Source: Oscillatoria sp. FACHB-1406
GTDB taxonomy: Bacteria; Cyanobacteriota; Cyanobacteriia; Cyanobacteriales; Spirulinaceae
DNA length: 64,000 nt
Assembly (NCBI RefSeq): GCF_014698145.1
Contig: NZ_JACJSM010000002.1
Span: 62,001-126,000, forward strand
Direction: 5' to 3'
The translations under genes and the position numbers were made by a program. The notes under the pieces were generated by a model. The model did not search any database. It was not told the DNA's origin and worked only from the letters and a program-made list of their open reading frames with translations. Positions 24,181-36,100 of the stretch are shown one piece after another. Each line of letters opens with the position of its first letter. Within the stretch, counting starts at the first letter, position 1.

Positions 24181-27100
24181 ATGCCGATAAAAACTCCGCG
24201 TCTTTCCCTGCCGCTACTCCTCGCTTCACCTTACCTCCTGGCGACGCTGTTTGCAGTAGGACTGACGAGCTACTATTATTTTCGCAGCGGACAGAATGCC
24301 GTAAGAGATTCCGTTTTACAGTGGCAAAAAGAGCGGACAGTACGGGTAGCCAAAGAGTTAAAAGAAAGCTTTGAAATTCCGGCAGCGATCGCGCAAGATA
24401 CTGCCAAGGACTTCCAATCTGGATATATAAACGCCGAGCGCACAAAAGATTTAATTCATCAATTTCAGCATCAGCGCTCCTTATTTGAGTCGATGCGGGA
24501 AGCCTCGATTTATTTGGGAACGGCGCAAGGAAAATTAATCGGTTTGGGCTATCAAACCGCCAATCCAAATTTAATCGCCTTAAGCGATAAATCCGGCAAT
24601 CTAAAGATTTATGAAACCGACGCGATCGGCAATCCTAAAGTCGAGATCGCGCAGCAACCCGCAACAGATCCCCGCTTACAGCCTTGGTATCTTCGCGCCC
24701 TAACCACGACAAAACCCGTTTGGGGCGAAAGCGAGTACGATGCGATCGCACAACAGCGCAAACTCGTTCTCAGTCAAGGCCTTTATAACCCTTCCGGACA
24801 ACTGGAAGGAGTAATCGCGATCGACTATTCCCTCTCGGATCTCGATCGCACCTTACAACGCCTCAAAATCGGTTCGAGGGGTAAAGTCTTTATTCTCGAT
24901 CGCGCCCTACACCCGATCGCCTCATCCGTCGCGCCCAACACCGATTTAGACCCCGCCCTCGCGCAGCAAATCCGCCAGCAGTTCGGCACGATCGAAACCA
25001 TTCGAGATGTACGACAAATTTCCTTAAAGCTGGACGGACAACAGTATTGGCTGTCCTTGGTTCCCTTCTCCCGTAACAACGGTTCGCACTGGTGGATTGC
25101 CGTTCTCACGGCAGAATCGGACTTTCTCGCCCCCTTTTACACAACAGAGCGCCATAGTATTTTACTCTTGCTAGCGACGAGCGCGGCAGCGGTAGCACTG
25201 GGTGTCGCCATCGCACGGCAAATCGCTCGTCCCATCCGGCGCTTGCAAGAAGCCACCACCCAGATTGCCAGCGGTGACTGGCAGCAGCGAATCGAACTCA
25301 ACCGCGACGACGAACTCGGAGACTTGGCGAAGGCCTTTAATAGCATGGCAGAACAACTGCAAACAGCCTTTGCCCAACTGCAAGCCCTCAACCAAACCGT
25401 CCTCGAGAGCGAGAACCGCCTGCTGCAATTTTTAGAAGTCCTCCCGGTTGGCGTATCCGTCCACAATACAGCCGGAGAACCGCTTTATATGAACCAAGCC
25501 GCACGAGACCTGTGGGAAGTCGATCCGGGCGAGATGAAAACAACACAACAATTTGTCGAGACGGGCGGGATTTATTTAGCCGGAACGCCCCATTTGTACC
25601 CGTTCGAGCGCTTCCCCGTCACCAAAGCGCTGCAAGGGGAACCCGTCAATGCTGAAGATTTAGAACTGCGGCGCGGCGATATTCAAGGCGGGCGCGTCAT
25701 TCCCTTAGAAATGCGTTCTGCCCCCATTGTCACCCCCACCGGAGAAGTTGCCTACGCCCTCGCCACCTTTCTCGATATCAGCGAGCGCAAACGCGCCGAA
25801 CAAGTCCTTCTCCACTACAATCGCACCCTCGAAAAACGAGTCGAAGAACGTACCGCCGCTTTAGCGAAAGCTGAAGCCGAACTGAAAAGTTTGTTTGCAG
25901 CGATGCAAGAAGTCGTCATCGTTCTCGATAAAGAAGGGCGTTACCAGCGAGTCATCTCCAAACAAGAAGAATTGTTGGCGCAGCCTAAAAACGAGCTTTT
26001 GCAGCGCACTATCTACGATGTCGTTTCAGCTGAGGAAGCCGATCGCTTTTTTGAGGCCCTGCAACAGGTGATCTCCACCCAACAAGCCCTCGATCTCGAT
26101 TATCACCTCGAAATTAAGGGTAGAACGTTTTGGTTTGAAGCGAGTATCTCTCCTTATTTAAAAGATAGTGCCGTTTTGGTCGCCCGGGATGTCAGCGATC
26201 GCCAGGTTCTCGAAGAAAAAGTGCGCACCTCCGAAGCCAGAATGCGCGCCGTCCTCGAGGCGATTCCCGACATTATTTTGATTATTGACGAACGCCAAAA
26301 TATTGAAGTTTCGCCGACGAATTTCATTTATCTTTGCGCTTCAAACATCAATTGGCTCAGCCTCACTGTCGAACAGTTTTGGAGCGAAGAAAACGGCGAG
26401 TTGTGGTTCTCGTTGGTGCGTCAAGCGCGCGAGCGACAAGAGGTGGTTAATTTTGATTACCGTTTCCGGGAAAGTTCCGAGACAGAAGTTTGGTTTGCCG
26501 CTCAAATCGCCCCCCTTCCTAATAATTCCGTTATTTGGGTAGCGCGGGACATCAGCGAGCGCAAAGCCGCTGAAGTGGCTATTTTTGAGGCGAAGGAAGC
26601 CGCCGAAGCCGCCAGTCGCGCTAAAAGTACGTTTGTGGCGAATATGAGTCACGAACTGCGATCGCCTCTCAACGCCATCCTCGGTTTCGCCCAACTCCTC
26701 GCCCGCAGCCCGGATATGTCGTCGGAGCGCCGCGAGTACGCTAATATCATTACCCGTAGCGGCGAACATTTACTGGGTTTGATCGATCAGGTATTGAATT
26801 TATCGAAGATTGAAGCCGGACGCGCTCAACTCAACGAGATTGACTTCGATCTGATTCGCGAACTCGATAATCTGGAAGATTTATTCTCCTTGAAGGCGGA
26901 AGAAAAGGGCTTGGACTTTCGGATCGAACGGGATCGAAACGTGCCGCAGTACGTTTGTTGCGATCGCCTCAAACTGCGTCAAATAGCGATTAACTTGCTC
27001 GGTAACAGCATTAAATTTACGCCCGTCGGCCGCGTAACCCTGCGCCTGACAGCCCTTGAAGCGAGTTCTGGCGATCGCCAACTCGTCCGATTGGAAGTCG

Positions 27101-28083
27101 AAGATACCGGCCCGGGCATCGAACCCGATGAATTCGATTGTTTGTTTGAGAGTTTTCAACAAACGCGCACCGGACGGCAACTTCAAGAAGGAACGGGCGT
27201 AGGGCTGTCTATCGTCCGCGAATTCGTACAATTAATGGGCGGGAGCATTACCGTCAGCAGTGGCGACTATACTTATAATCCCGATACTCCCCCCGCCGTC
27301 CCGAGAACCGCACCCGCCGCTACTACGACCTTTAGCGTAACGCTGCCGATGCTCCCGATTGAGAGCGTTGAGTCCGACGAAAATTCGCCCCTCCCCCACA
27401 AGGGAACAGAAAAGCGAATCGCCCTCGCCCCCAACCAACCGCAATATCGCATTCTCGTTGCGGATGATAAAGATTACAACCGCAAACTCCTCGTCCAACT
27501 GCTTGCCCCCGTCGGTTTTACGGTGCGCGAAGCCAGCAACGGAGAGGAAGCGATCGCCCTTTGGGAAAGCTGGCAGCCGCATCTGATCTGGATTGACTTG
27601 CGAATGCCAATCCTGGACGGTTATCAAGCGACGCGCTACATCAAGGCTCATCTACGCGATCTCAAAACGATTATTATTGCTCTGACTGCTAGTCCTTTAG
27701 AAGAAGAACTCGCCGAACTGCGATCGGCGGGCTGCGATGGCTGGATGCGCAAACCCGTGCGAGAACAAGCGATTTTCGATACGCTGGCTCGACATTTAGG
27801 AGTACAGTATATTTATGCAGAAGAGAAAAATACCTCCGAAGGAGGACAATTGAATGATTCATTGCTGTTAGCGCTCCTTGAAAGGATGTCTTCAGAATGG
27901 AGGCAAAAACTAGAGGACGCTGCGGTAATGATTGATGACGAACAAATTTTTTTGCTGCTATCGGAAATACCGGCAGAACTCAGCAAGCTCGCTCGAATTC
28001 TCAGCGATTGGACTCAAACTTTTCGCTGCGATAAAATTATTGCCCTTATCGAACGCTTTAATTCTCAAAATAATAATCACTAA
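24181..28083 (+). CDS. Hybrid histidine kinase: dCache-HAMP-PAS x3-HisKA-HATPase-REC
   Basis: 1300 residues. A transmembrane helix (about 11-33) leads into an extracytoplasmic Cache sensor (about 40-315), a second helix (about 327-347) and HAMP (about 347-400). PAS-like domains follow at about 412-545, 565-680 and 685-800. The phosphoacceptor His824 is in NMSHELRSPLNAILGF; the ATPase has N box GNSIKF and G boxes DTGPGIEP and GTGVGLSIV. The receiver (about 1089-1205) has Asp1139. A C-terminal helical tail (about 1228-1295) resembles those of the next two kinases. It senses a signal outside the membrane and passes phosphate inside; the ligand is unknown. First of three consecutive kinases. Confidence 0.93.
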   Translation: MPIKTPRLSLPLLLASPYLLATLFAVGLTSYYYFRSGQNAVRDSVLQWQKERTVRVAKELKESFEIPAAIAQDTAKDFQSGYINAERTKDLIHQFQHQRSLFESMREASIYLGTAQGKLIGLGYQTANPNLIALSDKSGNLKIYETDAIGNPKVEIAQQPATDPRLQPWYLRALTTTKPVWGESEYDAIAQQRKLVLSQGLYNPSGQLEGVIAIDYSLSDLDRTLQRLKIGSRGKVFILDRALHPIASSVAPNTDLDPALAQQIRQQFGTIETIRDVRQISLKLDGQQYWLSLVPFSRNNGSHWWIAVLTAESDFLAPFYTTERHSILLLLATSAAAVALGVAIARQIARPIRRLQEATTQIASGDWQQRIELNRDDELGDLAKAFNSMAEQLQTAFAQLQALNQTVLESENRLLQFLEVLPVGVSVHNTAGEPLYMNQAARDLWEVDPGEMKTTQQFVETGGIYLAGTPHLYPFERFPVTKALQGEPVNAEDLELRRGDIQGGRVIPLEMRSAPIVTPTGEVAYALATFLDISERKRAEQVLLHYNRTLEKRVEERTAALAKAEAELKSLFAAMQEVVIVLDKEGRYQRVISKQEELLAQPKNELLQRTIYDVVSAEEADRFFEALQQVISTQQALDLDYHLEIKGRTFWFEASISPYLKDSAVLVARDVSDRQVLEEKVRTSEARMRAVLEAIPDIILIIDERQNIEVSPTNFIYLCASNINWLSLTVEQFWSEENGELWFSLVRQARERQEVVNFDYRFRESSETEVWFAAQIAPLPNNSVIWVARDISERKAAEVAIFEAKEAAEAASRAKSTFVANMSHELRSPLNAILGFAQLLARSPDMSSERREYANIITRSGEHLLGLIDQVLNLSKIEAGRAQLNEIDFDLIRELDNLEDLFSLKAEEKGLDFRIERDRNVPQYVCCDRLKLRQIAINLLGNSIKFTPVGRVTLRLTALEASSGDRQLVRLEVEDTGPGIEPDEFDCLFESFQQTRTGRQLQEGTGVGLSIVREFVQLMGGSITVSSGDYTYNPDTPPAVPRTAPAATTTFSVTLPMLPIESVESDENSPLPHKGTEKRIALAPNQPQYRILVADDKDYNRKLLVQLLAPVGFTVREASNGEEAIALWESWQPHLIWIDLRMPILDGYQATRYIKAHLRDLKTIIIALTASPLEEELAELRSAGCDGWMRKPVREQAIFDTLARHLGVQYIYAEEKNTSEGGQLNDSLLLALLERMSSEWRQKLEDAAVMIDDEQIFLLLSEIPAELSKLARILSDWTQTFRCDKIIALIERFNSQNNNH

Positions 28084-28114
28084 GTTAAGAGATTTTTTAA
28101 TAAGTTTTGAATTT

Positions 28115-30016
28115 ATGATGTTAAATAAAGGTAATATTCTAATTGTTGATGATATATTAGAAAGCCTCAAGCTATTATTTGATGCTTTAACAGAGCGCGG
28201 CTACAAAGTTCGAGGCTCGGCGAAGGGGTTGATGGCAATTCGAGCCGCAAAACTCGCACCGCCAGATTTAATTTTATTGGATATTAAGATGCCCGATCTC
28301 GATGGGTATCAGGTTTGCGAACAGTTGAAAGCAGACGAAGCAACGCGGGAAATTCCCGTGATTTTTATTAGCGCTCTCGATGAAGCGATTGATAAAGTGA
28401 AAGCTTTTAAAGTTGGGGGAGTTGATTATATAACAAAACCGTTTTATTTAGAAGAAGTTTTAGCCCGAGTTGAAAATCAACTGACGATTCAAAAGTTACA
28501 AAAAGAGTTAAAGCTCCAAAATATTAAACTACAACAAGAAATTCAAGAACGTCGTAAAGCCGAAGAAGAAGCCCAAGCTGCCTCGCTGGCAAAAAGTCAG
28601 TTTTTAGCAAATGTCAGTCACGAGTTGCGCACGCCATTAAATGCAATTTTAGGATTTACGCAAGTCTTGAATCGAGAGTCTAATCTCCAGGAAGATCAAC
28701 AAGAATATCTTAAAATCATTCAGCGTAGTGGCGAACATTTGCTGGATTTAATCGATGACGTTCTAGATCTCTCGAAAATTGAAGCTGGGTTAGTTCTACT
28801 GAATGAAAAAAGCTTCGATCTGTATCGGCTCCTCGATAATATCGAAGAATTGTTTGAGATGAAAGCGAAATCAAAACAACTCGCTTTAAAATTAAGGATT
28901 GCATCGGAGGTTCCTCAATACATTTTCTCGGACGAGCAAAAGTTGCGGGGATGTTTGATTAATTTATTAGGCAATGCCATTAAATTTACAACAGAAGGTC
29001 ACGTCACCCTAACGGTTAACTTGCAGCCCGCAGAGGATGAAGAATTAGACTCATATCTTGTTTTTGAAGTCATCGATACAGGGCCGGGAATCGCCCCGGA
29101 AGAAATTGAAACATTATTTAATGCGTTTGTCCAAACTTCTACGGGCATCACCTCTGCCGAAGGAACGGGACTAGGACTCGCAATTACCAAACGATTTGTC
29201 GAACTCATGGGCGGCGAAATAACCGTTGAAAGTAACTTCAAGGAAGGAAGTCGGTTTCGCTTCACCATTGGGCTGAAGCAAGGCAATTCGGCGGAGTCGC
29301 TCGAGCAAATTATTCCGCGCGTTGTCGGCTTAGAATCCCAACCAAGAGCTTACCGTATTCTTGTCGTTGACGATACTGCTGAAAATCGCATTTTATTGGG
29401 TAGACTTCTCAAACCCATCGGCTTTGAGGTGCGCGAAGCGAGCAATGGCTGGGAAGGGATTTTAGCGTGGCAAGAATGGCAGCCCGATTTGATTTTGATG
29501 GATACGCGAATGCCCGTTCTCGGCGGGATTGAAGCCACGAAAAGAATTAGAAATCAAGAAAAACAAAGGATGCCGAACCTGCGGCCGACTACGATTATTG
29601 CTTTAACAGCTAGCGCCTTTGAAGAACGGCGCGGCGAAATTATTGAAGCAGGCTCCGATGATTTTGTGCGCAAGCCCTTTACCGAAGAAATTATTTTTGG
29701 GAAGCTCTCGCAATATTTGGGCGTGCGGTATGTCTATGAGGAGGTGTCCCCCATCGCTGCCGAAAGAAATTGGCAGCGGCAAGCGATCGCGCAACGTCCG
29801 GAGAGTTTTTGGGAAGCGCAATTTACGGGTTTAGCGGTGGAGTGGCTCCAGCAACTCAGAGAAGCAGCCAATCAAGTCAACGAAAAACTCGTCAGCGATG
29901 CGATCGCCGAACTGCCCCCGGAAAAAAACGAACTCGCCGAGGCTTTAAGGGAACTCGTTGCAGATTTCCGCCTCGATGTGATTTTACGCATCACTGAGTT
30001 CTTAGAGCAACATTAA
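28115..30016 (+). CDS. Hybrid histidine kinase: REC-HisKA-HATPase-REC
   Basis: 633 residues from ATG 28115; the open frame extends further upstream but overlaps the previous gene and lacks family sequence. Soluble. Receiver 1 (about 7-122) with Asp56, a coiled linker (about 125-160, QKLQKELKLQNIKLQQEIQE), His169 in NVSHELRTPLNAILGF, the ATPase (GNAIKF, DTGPGIAP, GTGLGLAIT) and receiver 2 (about 414-535) with Asp463. The C-terminus carries a helical tail (about 570-630) also found in the two neighbours. It starts 31 bp after the first kinase, so an operon is likely. It has no sensory domain of its own and probably takes signals from partners. Confidence 0.93.
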   Translation: MMLNKGNILIVDDILESLKLLFDALTERGYKVRGSAKGLMAIRAAKLAPPDLILLDIKMPDLDGYQVCEQLKADEATREIPVIFISALDEAIDKVKAFKVGGVDYITKPFYLEEVLARVENQLTIQKLQKELKLQNIKLQQEIQERRKAEEEAQAASLAKSQFLANVSHELRTPLNAILGFTQVLNRESNLQEDQQEYLKIIQRSGEHLLDLIDDVLDLSKIEAGLVLLNEKSFDLYRLLDNIEELFEMKAKSKQLALKLRIASEVPQYIFSDEQKLRGCLINLLGNAIKFTTEGHVTLTVNLQPAEDEELDSYLVFEVIDTGPGIAPEEIETLFNAFVQTSTGITSAEGTGLGLAITKRFVELMGGEITVESNFKEGSRFRFTIGLKQGNSAESLEQIIPRVVGLESQPRAYRILVVDDTAENRILLGRLLKPIGFEVREASNGWEGILAWQEWQPDLILMDTRMPVLGGIEATKRIRNQEKQRMPNLRPTTIIALTASAFEERRGEIIEAGSDDFVRKPFTEEIIFGKLSQYLGVRYVYEEVSPIAAERNWQRQAIAQRPESFWEAQFTGLAVEWLQQLREAANQVNEKLVSDAIAELPPEKNELAEALRELVADFRLDVILRITEFLEQH

Positions 30017-30022
30017 CAACTC

Positions 30023-30038
30023 ACCTGCCTAAAGGCAG
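30023..30038. other. Short perfect hairpin between kinase genes
   Basis: CCTGCCT and AGGCAGG pair over 7 bp around AA, just after the second kinase gene's stop. No T-run follows, so read-through to the third kinase is likely; it could be an RNA processing site. Confidence 0.4.
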
Positions 30039-30116
30039 GACTTATAAGGCCGACTTTCTCGATAATTTAAAGAGGGGTAACGGGAAAAATGAATAAAGAG
30101 CAACTCCTGTCGAGCG

Positions 30117-33100
30117 ATGAGCGAAAACCGCGACTCAACCATTTTATTAGTCGATGATAAGCCGAATAACCTGCGTTTGCTATCCAAAATGCTAAGCGAG
30201 CGCGGTTATCGAGTACAACGGGCGATTACTGGCGAACTAGCCCTCAAAGCCGTTAAAGTCAGTCAGCCGGATTTGATCTTGCTCGATATTTTGATGCCCG
30301 ATCTCGATGGTTTTGAGGTTTGCGCTCGCCTCAAAGCGCAACCTCAAACCTGCGATATCCCGATTATCTTTCTGAGCGCGATTAGCAATACGACAGAAAA
30401 AGTCAAAGCCTTCTGTATGGGGGGGGCAGACTATATCACCAAACCGTTTCAAATCGAAGAAGTCTTAGCGCGGATCGACAATCAACTTAAGATTCGCGCC
30501 TTACAAACACAACTCGAAGCCCAAAACCAGCGCTTGCGGCTATTAGAACGAGCGATCGATGCTTCAGACGATGGCATCTTTATCGCTGAATGTGCCGAGC
30601 CTCCCGATGCGCCGTTAATTTATGCCAATCGGGGTTTCGAGCGCATGACGGGCTACGCGCCAACCGAAGTTATCGGGCGGAATCTCGATTTTTTGGCGGT
30701 GGAAGAGGGCGCGCGCGATCCGCAAAGCGAACCCTTGTATCAAACCCTAGCCGCCGGACGCAACGCCCGCTTGACGCTACCCAACCGCCGCAAAGATGGC
30801 AGTATCTTTTGGAACGAACTAAGCGTTGCGCCGGTATGCGACGAAGAAGGCAAGCTGACGCACTCCATCGGCGTGCAAGTCGATATCAGCGATCGCATCG
30901 CCCACGAACAAGCGCTGCTGCGACGAGAGCGCTGTCTCAATACCCTCGTTCGAGTCCAGCAAGAATTGCTCCAAAGCAGCAACGCGGCAGATAGCTATCA
31001 GTGCGCCCTCAAACTGCTCGGTCCGGCTGCCGAAGCCGATCGCGTTTACATTTTTGAGAACCACTTGCGCGCGGACGGCGAGTTGTTAATGAGTCAAAAA
31101 GCCGAATGGTGCGCCGAAGGTATACCGCCCGAGATCGACAACCCGCTTTGCCAGAACATTTCCTACAGCGAGTTTTTCCCGCGCTGGGCCGAACTCCTAG
31201 AGCGGGGAGAAACCATTCAAGGTGCGATCGCGCAATTTCCCGCCCGAGAGCGAGAGATTCTCGAACCCCAAGGCATTCAAGCGATCTCGATCGTCCCGCT
31301 GATGCGAGAAGGTCGCTGGAGCGGCTTTATCGGTTTTGCCCGCCGCGAAGCCCGCAACTGGGAACAGGGCGAACTAGCGATGTTGCAATCGGCAGCAGCA
31401 GCGATTGCTCTCAAACACAGCCAACTCCAACACGAAGCCGCCTTGAATGCCAGCGAAGCGCGTTACCGCTGGATTGTCGAAGCCTCTAACGAAGGGATTT
31501 GGGCGATCGATGCCCAGCATCAAACGACCTTTGTCAACCCAAAAATGGCGCAAATGTTGGGCTATACAAGTGTAGAACTGCTAGAAATGCCCAGTAGCGC
31601 TTTCCTCAATGGGGAATGGGAAGCCGTCGTTCACAGCTATCTCGATCGCCGCGATCCCGACAGCCAACGGCAATTCGATTGTCTGCTGCGCGATCGCTCC
31701 GGGCGCGAGGTTTGGGTATTGCTCTCGACTACGCCGATTTTTGACGAGACGGGAAACTACGCCGGAGCGCTAGCAATACTTGCCGATATCACCGAACGCA
31801 AACAAGTCGAATTGGAGCTAGAAAATACCACCAGCCGCCTCAGCGCCCTACTCCAGAATTTACAAATGGGCGTACTCGTCGAAGACGAGAATCGTCGCGT
31901 TGCCCTGACTAACGGCGAATTCTGCAAGATGTTCGGCTTAGAAGCGCCTCCGGAAGCTTTAGTTGGTTTCGACTGCGCGCGCGCCGCCGCCGAAGTCGCC
32001 TCGATGTTTGCCCAGCCCCATCTGTTTCTCGAACAGACCGAAACGCTGTTAGCCCGACGCAAAGTGGCCATCGATCGAGAACTCGGACTGCGGGACGGAC
32101 GAACGTTCGAGCGCGATTACGTGCCGATTTTTGTCGAGCAAGGCGCGCAGCAAGCCTATGCCGGTCATTTGTGGCTGTATCGAGATATTAGCGATCGCAA
32201 ATACGCCCGGGAAGCGCTGCAAAAACAACTCGTCCGGGCGATCTCGATCGAGCAAATCGTACAAGATATTCGCACGAGCTTGCAATTAGTCCAGATTTGT
32301 CAAACGACAGCCACTCAACTCGGACAAGTCTTACAAGCTGATAGCTGCATTGTCGGGACTTTGGGCGACGACCCCGCCCCGCATTTACTGCCCGTCGCCG
32401 AATACAAACTCTCGAAAATGCCCTCGCTGATGGAAAGTCAGGTTTTCATCGCCGATAACCCCCGCGCTGTAAGCTTGCTCGCTCGCGACGAAGCGATCGC
32501 CGTCAGCCGGGAAAGCGAGCATCCCCTTTTTAAGACCGACAGCCTTGGTTCTTTGCTCGCGGTGCGTACTTCCTATCGCGGTAGGGCTAACGGGATCGTC
32601 ATCTTGCAGCATTGCAGCCCGCATCATTCTTGGCGCGGCGATGATATCGAACTGCTCGAAGCCGTCGCCGCCCAAGTCGGAATCGCGATTGCTCAGGCCC
32701 AACTGCTCGATAAGGAACAACAGCACCGTCAGTGCCTCGACCGACACAACCGCCAACTGCAACGGGAAATTCGCGATCGCCAACGAGCCGAACAAGCCCT
32801 CCAGCAGAGCGAAGAGCGCCTTCGCCACATTGTTGAAAACGCTAACGATCTCATCTATCAACTCAGTCCGCAAGGTTGCATATCATATATTGCACCCAAT
32901 TGTCAAGAAATTTTGGGCTATCGCCCGCAAGCATTGCAAGGACTTTCCTTCACCGAGATCGTCCATCCCGATGATGTTTCCCACTGTCAAAAAGCTTTTA
33001 ATGACTTAATCGTTAATTGCACGAAGATATCGGATCTCGAATATCGCCTTCGCTACAAGGATGGTAGCTATCGATGGCATACTTCTAACCTATCGGCCGT

Positions 33101-36100
33101 TCGCGACGACCGAGGTCGTACCCTTTATTGCGTGGGGATCGGTCGCGATATCGCCGAGAGTAAAGCCGCCGCCGAAGCCCTGCGCGCGAGCGAAACCCGC
33201 TACCGGGAACTGGTCGAGTCCCAAGACCGCGTTCTCGTTTGTCGCTGGCATCCCGATACGACCTTAACTTTTGCCAACGAAACTTACTGTCGGTATTTTG
33301 GCATTACGCCCGCCGAAGCAGTTGGCAAGCAGTTTATCGAGTTCCTGCCCGACCCGCAGACGCGCGAGGCCGTTTTAGGCTCGATTCAACAGCTATTCGA
33401 GACGCTGCAACCAACGACTTACGAGCATCAGGTTGTATCGGCTTCTGGGGAAATTCGCTGGTTCAATTGGACCGACCAACCGATCTGCGATCGCGACGGC
33501 AATTTTATCGAATTTCAGTCCGTCGGCTTTGATATTACCGAACCCAAACAGCGGGAGGAAGCCTTGCGATCGATCGCGGAAGTGATGGCTTCCAAAACCG
33601 GTACTGACTTTTTCCAAGCCTGCGTCCGCCATCTGGCGAAGGTGCTGCAAGTGCGCTACGCCATCGTCACTGAGGTAGAAAGTTTCCCTATCAAATGCGG
33701 TATCGGTCGCGCCTTTGGGTTGGGCGATCGCTTTGCGGAAAACTACCAGTACGATTTCGCCGGAACGCCCTGCGAACAGGTGCTTCGCAGCCGCCAAACC
33801 TGCTACTATCCCCACTCCCTCCAAGCGCTATTCCCCACCAGCGAGGCTGACCGACAATTGCAGGCAGAAAGTTTTTGGGGTACGCCCTTAGAGGATTCCC
33901 AAGGCAATCTCTTGGGGCTATTGGCAGTGTTAGATACCGCTCCCCTGCAACTGACTGCCGATGAAGAGCGCATCTTAGAAATTTTTGCCGCGCGCGCAAG
34001 TGCGGAACTGGAGCGGCAGCGAGCCGAAGCAGCGGTACAGCGTCGGGCTAGCCAGTATAAGCTCCTCGGTCAGATCGCGCGCACTTTGCTCGATCGAGAC
34101 CTCGATCGCGCGATCGATTTTGCCTTAGAAAAAACCGTAGAATTTACGGGGACAGACGGGAGTTTTGCCTGCGAATATTACGGCGATCCGATGCGCTACA
34201 ACATGACTCACGCATGGCAGCAGCCCGGAGTGCGATCGCTGGCAGAAAGCAACCAAGCAATCCCCACGCTGAACTTTCCCTATTTTTACCGCAAATTGTC
34301 CAACAACCAACCCCTCATGGCCGAACGGTTGGACGAGTTACCCTCTCCCGAAGCCGATCTCGAGAAAGTCGAACTCGCCAAGCTGCCCGTGCAAGCGTTC
34401 TTAGCCGTTCCTACCCAGTATGCCGGACGAGTGAGTGGCTTTGTGGGGATTTATACCACAGAAGCCGTCAAACCTTGGACGGAAGAAGATCTTAATTTGC
34501 TGGGCTTGGTGAGCGAACTGATCGCGATCGCCAAGCGCCGTCACGAAGCCGAAATCCAACTGCGCGACTCCCAACAGCGCCTCGGCTTTTTGGTCGAGCA
34601 AACCCCCCTAGCAGTGATTGAATGGGAACCCGACGGCAATGTTGCAGCTTGGAACCCAGCCGCCGAAACGATTTTTGGTTACACCGCAGCGGAAATCGTC
34701 GGGAAAGAACACGCCCACGTTCTCGTTCCCGAACACGAACGAGAACGGGTAAAAACTGTCTTCGCTCGACTGATGTCCCAGACGGGCGGGCAGCACATCA
34801 TTAACGATAACTTGACTAAAACCGGGCAGATTATTACCTGCGAATGGTTTAATTCGCCCTTAGTCGATGAAAATGGGATCGCGATCGGCTCGGCCTCGAT
34901 TGCAATGGATATCACCGATCGCAAAGAGCGAGAATTACTCGAACACGCCCAAAACACGGTTCTTAAGATGGTCGCAATGGGCGCATCCTTGCAGGATGTC
35001 ATGCTCGAGCTAACCCGACAAACTGACGCGCTCGCTCCCCATCTTTACTCCTCAGTCATGCTCGCCTCCGAAGACGAGACCCTGTTGGAATGTTGTATTT
35101 CCTCGGGACTACCGCAAGGATACATAGACGAGTTACCGATTATTCCCATCGCTGATGGCATGGGGTCTTGCGGAACGGCAGCTTATCGCCGCGAGCGCGC
35201 TATTGTTGAAGATATTGCCGTGCATCCCTGGTGGGCAGAAGTCAAGGAATTGCCCCTCAGCTACGGCTTACAAGCCTGTTGGTCGGAGCCGATTTTAACC
35301 GAGACGGGCAAACTTTTGGGGACGTTTGCGCTCTATTTCGAGCAACCGCGATCGCCCGATACCCGAGAGTTAAAAATTGTTGCTTCTCTGGCTCAGATTG
35401 CTTCGATTGTGATTCAGCGCAAACAAGTTGAAGCCGCACTGCAACAAGCCAAGGAAGCCGCAGAGTCCGCCAACCGCGCTAAAAGTGTGTTTTTGGCGAA
35501 TATGAGTCACGAGTTGCGCACTCCCCTCAATGCCATTCTCGGTTTCAGCCAACTGTTGGAGAGCGAAGAAAATTTTAGCTCCCAGCAGCAGGAGCAAATC
35601 GGTATTATTAATCGCAGCGGCGAACATCTCCTGATGCTGATTAATGACATTCTCTCAATGGCGAAAATTGAAGCCGGACGCATTACCCTCAATGAAAGCC
35701 GCTGCGACTTACATCGTTTGCTTCAATCGATTGAAGAAATGCTCGAGCTTAAAGCGAATTCTAAAGGCTTAGCACTTATTTTCGCGATCGCTCCGGATTT
35801 GCCCCAATTCATCCAAACGGACGAAGGCAAGCTCCGCCAAGTGCTAATTAATTTACTCAACAATGCGATTAAGTTTACGCAAACCGGAAGTGTGACGCTG
35901 CGTGCTGAATTGTACGGCGAAACCCTCCTAAATGCCGACCCAGAGCAGTCCGCAGCGCCGACAAAACTCGCCTTCCACATTGAAGATACCGGATCGGGCA
36001 TCGCCCCAGAAGAACTCGAGACTTTATTCGAGCCGTTCGTACAAACGGCGACGGGACGCAAATCTTCTGAAGGAACGGGTTTGGGCTTACCCATTAGCCG

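Noticed and set aside
27932-28114. Upstream extension of the second hybrid kinase overlapping the first
   Set aside because: Those codons overlap the first kinase gene in another frame and carry no domain; ATG 28115 starts the receiver domain cleanly.
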